Position numbers and translations under genes: made by a program. The notes below the pieces were generated by a model. It saw nothing but the letters and a program-made list of their open reading frames with translations. It was not told the origin of the DNA and ran no database searches. From contig MSJI02000559.1 in NCBI GenBank assembly GCA_001931905.2, positions 1-45,531 on the forward strand: a stretch of DNA of 45,531 nt, in the 5' to 3' direction. Shown one piece after another: positions 42,281 to 45,531 of the stretch. The first letter of the stretch is position 1. Each line of letters opens with the position of its first letter. Origin of the DNA: Cladosporium sp. IMV 00045. Taxonomy: Eukaryota; Ascomycota; Dothideomycetes; Cladosporiales; Cladosporiaceae.

Positions 42281-43465
42281 ATGCTCAACCCCCATCCTAC
42301 CCTTTCCCATAAGATGGTCTTGCATATATGGAGCCCTTGGCTGAAGAGTTTCATCCCACTCATGTGGTTGGCTCCCTCGCTCTATTTCTTCCACGTCGCC
42401 GCATCCCGTCCCCAACACACGTGGTTTGCCTTACCAGCTCTTCTGGTAGCAACAAACTGCTCGTTGCGGTCTGCATCGGAGCTGCCGCCAATACTTGGCC
42501 GGATATGGGGCGTGGTCTCGTGCATGTTCATGGCACACTGTTTCTCTATCCTGCTTCTGGAGAGACCGAAAATTCCGTCTTCTGAGAAGAGCCTCGACAA
42601 ACGTGCTATCGTACCGTTCCATCAGTGGAACAATCCTCGGCACCTGAAGACTACACACGACACTGCGGAACCGGTCGAAGCTCAAAAGCATCTGTCTCGT
42701 ACGAATTTTGCCGTGATGCGCATCGCCAAACTGCTTTGGTACAGGCTCCTATGGTGGCTTCTGAGCACTTATGTGTTCCCTGGTCCGTTCACTTTCACCC
42801 CAAACGACTTTGATCCTCTGCGAACAAGATTCTTCCGGCGTCTTTCGGAGGTCACGCTACGTGAATTCCAAATACGGAGCGCCCTAAGATTGTTTGCATC
42901 CATATCGCCGTACATCCTGATCGACTCTGGACATGCAGCATGCTCCCTGGTGTTCGTGAACTTGCTTCGCCTGGACATGCCGGAGGACTGGCCGCCAATA
43001 TTCGGAAGTTGCACCGACGCATACAGCATGTGTCGTTATTGGGGAAAATTCTGGCACAACCTGTCTGTTCGCCCATTCAAGGTGTCTGGGCAATGGGTGA
43101 CCAGAAATCTTCTACGATGTACACCTGGCACCCAGGTGGACAAGATTATGACTGTTTTCATGATCTTCTTGATTTCCGGCCTCATACACTCGTTTGTTGA
43201 GTATCAAATGGACGATGGGTATCTTTGGTATTCTGACACCTGTTGGTACGTTCTCAACTTCGTGGCAGGCGCTGTTGAGGTCGGAATGATTCGCCTCGTC
43301 GAAATCATCTTGGGGAGAAGATTCGGAAATGAGAGTTACCCTCTTCGGTTTGCGTACAAGTTGCTAGGCTTTGTCTGGGTCTTTGCGTTCTTTTCTTGGA
43401 GCGTGCCGAAGTGCAACTATGCCAAGTTATACCATTACATGACTGACGGCGTCAATGAACAATAA
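42281..43465 (+). CDS. Wax-synthase-like membrane O-acyltransferase
   Basis: Single exon, 394 residues, about seven to eight hydrophobic segments. The motif CRYWGKFWHNLSVRPF (251-266) matches the wax-synthase/MBOAT_2 signature (S-x-x-x-FWG-x-x-WH), and FLISGLIHSF carries the probable catalytic histidine H303 in the following helix. Enzymes of this group transfer acyl groups from acyl-CoA to an alcohol, either fatty alcohols or hydroxyls on secondary metabolites such as terpenoids; the substrate cannot be told from sequence. A basic soluble loop lies between about 95 and 145. ATG 42281 follows TTCTTC; ATG 42314 (KMVLHIW) is the alternative start and keeps the whole domain. No biosynthetic core gene is visible nearby. 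Confidence 0.88.
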   Translation: MLNPHPTLSHKMVLHIWSPWLKSFIPLMWLAPSLYFFHVAASRPQHTWFALPALLVATNCSLRSASELPPILGRIWGVVSCMFMAHCFSILLLERPKIPSSEKSLDKRAIVPFHQWNNPRHLKTTHDTAEPVEAQKHLSRTNFAVMRIAKLLWYRLLWWLLSTYVFPGPFTFTPNDFDPLRTRFFRRLSEVTLREFQIRSALRLFASISPYILIDSGHAACSLVFVNLLRLDMPEDWPPIFGSCTDAYSMCRYWGKFWHNLSVRPFKVSGQWVTRNLLRCTPGTQVDKIMTVFMIFLISGLIHSFVEYQMDDGYLWYSDTCWYVLNFVAGAVEVGMIRLVEIILGRRFGNESYPLRFAYKLLGFVWVFAFFSWSVPKCNYAKLYHYMTDGVNEQ

Positions 43466-45326
43466 CGAAGTCATGCGAGTGATCTGGCGGCCGATCACGG
43501 TGCATCGAGACTGGATAATGAGGTCAATCGGAAGCCTTGTATCCGGAAGGAATTCCGTGGGACTTCTGCAGGAGCAGCACCGTTGTACCTCCTGGAACCG
43601 TGCAAGTCGTAGATATGGTATCAATTAATCTGTCTCGCTTCCTCTACAAATACTGTAGCATACTCATCCTCGCGAATCGAATACACGTCTTGAACAGCTC
43701 GCTCCATGTCTCTTTCTTGAGAAGCGATTTCCGGGGCCGACGAAGTTGGTGTTTGGAATTGTTGCTGATTTGTACCCGCGGTAAGCGCCATATAAGGTGA
43801 CTTGAACGTGAATATCATAGCGAGCATCTTTTGGAAGGGTACTAGGACGCGTTGCATTCCATCCGCATTCGGCGGAACTGTGTCCTAGATCCCAAGTAGT
43901 GTGCGATCACAGAGCATGCCCAACCAAACCATGACGAGTAGTAATCGAGTAATGATTGGCATAAAGGTGTAGCAGGTATCAAATCGCAAAGAGATGTTGA
44001 CTCCTTCGATTCCTTGAATTCTTTTTGTGTTGGATGGGGGAGAATTGTTGGATGAGAAATAAGAGAGCTCGGCATGAGAAGCCTTTGCTAAACCCGGGCT
44101 GCAGCTTATCGATAAGGAATCATGGTGATAGGGGAGCTCTCAAACCATCCCTCCTGCAACCCAACACATTTTCCTCAACAGAGATAGTGTGTTTCCGAAC
44201 GACTGGGGCCCTACATTCGAAGCATCTTTTCAATATGGGACTTTGAAAATGTCACACAAACGGCAGGTATTTTACACTCGATAGGGAGAACCAACCTGCG
44301 CGTTCGCTGTAGCTCAAGGAGACCCAGCATTTTCCGTTCAGCTCATCGCCATCACCTCTCGAGTATGTACAGGGGACAGCTGAGGGTATTCAGGATCCGT
44401 ACAGTCACCGAAGAAATTCCATTGACAAGGCTGATCCACTGATTATAGTCTTTGTCTATTATCGCCCCTCGCAGATAGCCATGCCAGCCTCCCCAATTCA
44501 ACCACGCACTTCCAGCATGTCTCACTTATTACTGCAAACAATCACATGATCTGCTATCACCCCCTCTGCTTGTGTCGAACTCATGTTGTATATCGCCTTG
44601 CATGCTCACGCGAATCGCGTGATGCATCCTATTGTACGCACCATTCAACGGCTTTGCCTATATCACCACACACATATACCTCCGGTCAATCCCTGACGAT
44701 CAGCCATTACCACCACAGCGAGCCATGCCTTGAGAAAGACACACAGAAACCTCTCGGACTCCGAACAGCATTACCACGCATCGCCCAAAGCGCCTTGACT
44801 GGCGTGCGTCCTGACTGAGACACGGCTACTTCCACCGCACCCAAGCAACGCGACGGACATTGCTTGTGCTGTTTAAGCATAACGGAACGAGATTGCGATG
44901 CACCTTGTCACCCAACGTTGTGCTCACTCTGCCACACCATCCCTGGGCGTCCGCTTGTAACAGAGATGTCATATGCCTCTTCGACGGTTGATCGTAATCG
45001 AGACCTTGTCTAGGAAGGCCCCTTTGCTGCTGTGTTTAGGTGTTTGGGGATGCGGCAACTTCCTGTCGGGGCCTCGCAAGGCATGTTCAGGTGTTATGGG
45101 TGACGCGTTCACGGACATGGACTCCTGTGGTACAGGAGTTATAAGATGTTCTGCGGTTCTTGAGTTTCCTTCTTTTGATTTGTTCATTCTCCGTATCTAT
45201 TCAGAACGACTTACTAACCATCGTCATTCCTTAATTCACGTTCTTTAACCATCTGTGTCTGCGTCCTGGAGACTTTCACAACTGTCAATACTTGAAAGCA
45301 CAACAACCCGCACAAATCTCACAATC
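43466..45326. other. 1.9-kb intergenic region
   Basis: No convincing gene. Two overlapping minus-strand ATG frames, 43842-44075 (77 residues, with a hydrophobic WFGWACSVIAHYL) and 43621-43857 (78 residues, acidic C-terminus), could be exons of one small gene, but I see no splice sites that join them. The right part is the promoter of the gene at 45327. There, ACTCCTGT/ACAGGAGT form an inverted repeat at 45121-45139, directly followed by TTATAAG. Confidence 0.4.
45121..45139. promoter_or_regulatory. Inverted repeat in the promoter of the repeat-precursor gene
   Basis: ACTCCTGT, a 3-base spacer and ACAGGAGT form a perfect 8-bp dyad 188 bp before the start codon, with a TATA-like TTATAAG abutting it. 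It could be a site for a dimeric regulator. Dyads of this size also occur by chance. Confidence 0.35.
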
Positions 45327-45531
45327 ATGAAGCTCTCGACTTTCATCACGATCACTGCTGCTGGCTTTGCCATCGCCGCGCCCATCAACCCTGTCACCCC
45401 CAGTCTCAGCGAGAAGGCGCTGACCGTCGAGCCCGCCGAAGTCTCCCGACGTCAGCTCGATCAGGTCACCAAGCTTGTCTCTGGCGCCGGCTCAAGCAAG
45501 CGTCAACTTGACCAGGTTACCAAACTGGTCT
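45327..45531 (+). CDS. Secreted Kex2-type repeat precursor (5' part, cut by window end)
   Basis: Only the first 68 codons are in the window. ATG 45327 in ACAATCATGAAG opens a clear signal peptide, MKLSTFITITAAGFAIAAP, and a short pro-region (INPVTPSLSEKALTVEPAEV). Then RR precedes QLDQVTKLVSGAGSS, KR follows, and QLDQVTKLV begins again before the edge. Basic pairs flanking a repeated peptide are the pattern of fungal Kex2-processed repeat proteins, which include alpha-type pheromone precursors and the dikaritin RiPP precursors. The first repeat unit is 17 residues counting KR. Between the two copies six codons differ silently and none changes a residue. The peptide lacks the Tyr usual in dikaritin cores. 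Function and number of repeats are unknown. Confidence 0.85.
   Translation, partial: MKLSTFITITAAGFAIAAPINPVTPSLSEKALTVEPAEVSRRQLDQVTKLVSGAGSSKRQLDQVTKLV

Noticed and set aside
29830..45531. A secondary-metabolite gene cluster around the wax-synthase-like gene
   Set aside because: No polyketide synthase, NRPS, terpene synthase or P450 is visible, and the neighbours include housekeeping CIA1.
1..45531. Transposons, CRISPR arrays or viral remnants
   Set aside because: No transposase, reverse transcriptase, long terminal repeats or spaced arrays were found; the only sizeable repeat is the 71-bp tandem pair.

Overview
The window looks like nuclear DNA of a filamentous ascomycete (Pezizomycotina). 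Genes carry short introns of about 46-93 bp (one of 228 bp) with GTRNGT-like donors and CTAAC/CTGAC branch sites. A single dispersed 5S rRNA gene is present, and the septin, CIA1, SKI8, bL32m and NCBP3 homologues are fungal in type. A Dothideomycete such as one of the Mycosphaerellales is my inference from protein style; it is not proven here. I assembled about twenty genes by joining exons by hand from splice signals, reading phase and family motifs.

Layout. 1-2565 has no convincing gene but holds a perfect 71-bp tandem duplication. 2566-9106 is a housekeeping block: Cdc10-type septin (minus), mitochondrial bL32m, SKI8 and an NCBP3-like protein (all plus). A 5S rRNA gene follows at 9632-9750. 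9876-21698 is the most unusual part, a run of five membrane-protein genes. It has two tandem paralogues, each made of two four-helix modules (the second with a frameshift in an 8-base homopolymer). Next come a GH16-like domain fused to a polytopic acyltransferase-like domain, a GT2-like membrane protein that lacks the later catalytic motifs, and a divergent free-standing paralogue of the acyltransferase-like domain. 22.1-26.8 kb has a small membrane ORF, a C2H2 factor interrupted by an in-frame TAA, and an ABC-F ATPase. A 3-kb stretch without a convincing gene follows.

29.8-45.5 kb holds a GPI-anchored GH13 alpha-amylase-like enzyme, an alpha/beta hydrolase, CIA1, a LURP-one-related (tubby-like) protein, a possible F-box-like remnant, two divergent paralogous small secreted proteins, a wax-synthase-like MBOAT enzyme and, cut by the right edge, a secreted Kex2-type repeat precursor.

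How the parts may work together. The 13.8-21.7 kb genes look like a cell-surface polysaccharide module in which acyl transfer may be kept while sugar chemistry is degenerate or regulatory; this is inference. The secreted genes on the right (amylase, hydrolase, paired small proteins, Kex2-repeat precursor) are unrelated in sequence and need not form one pathway.
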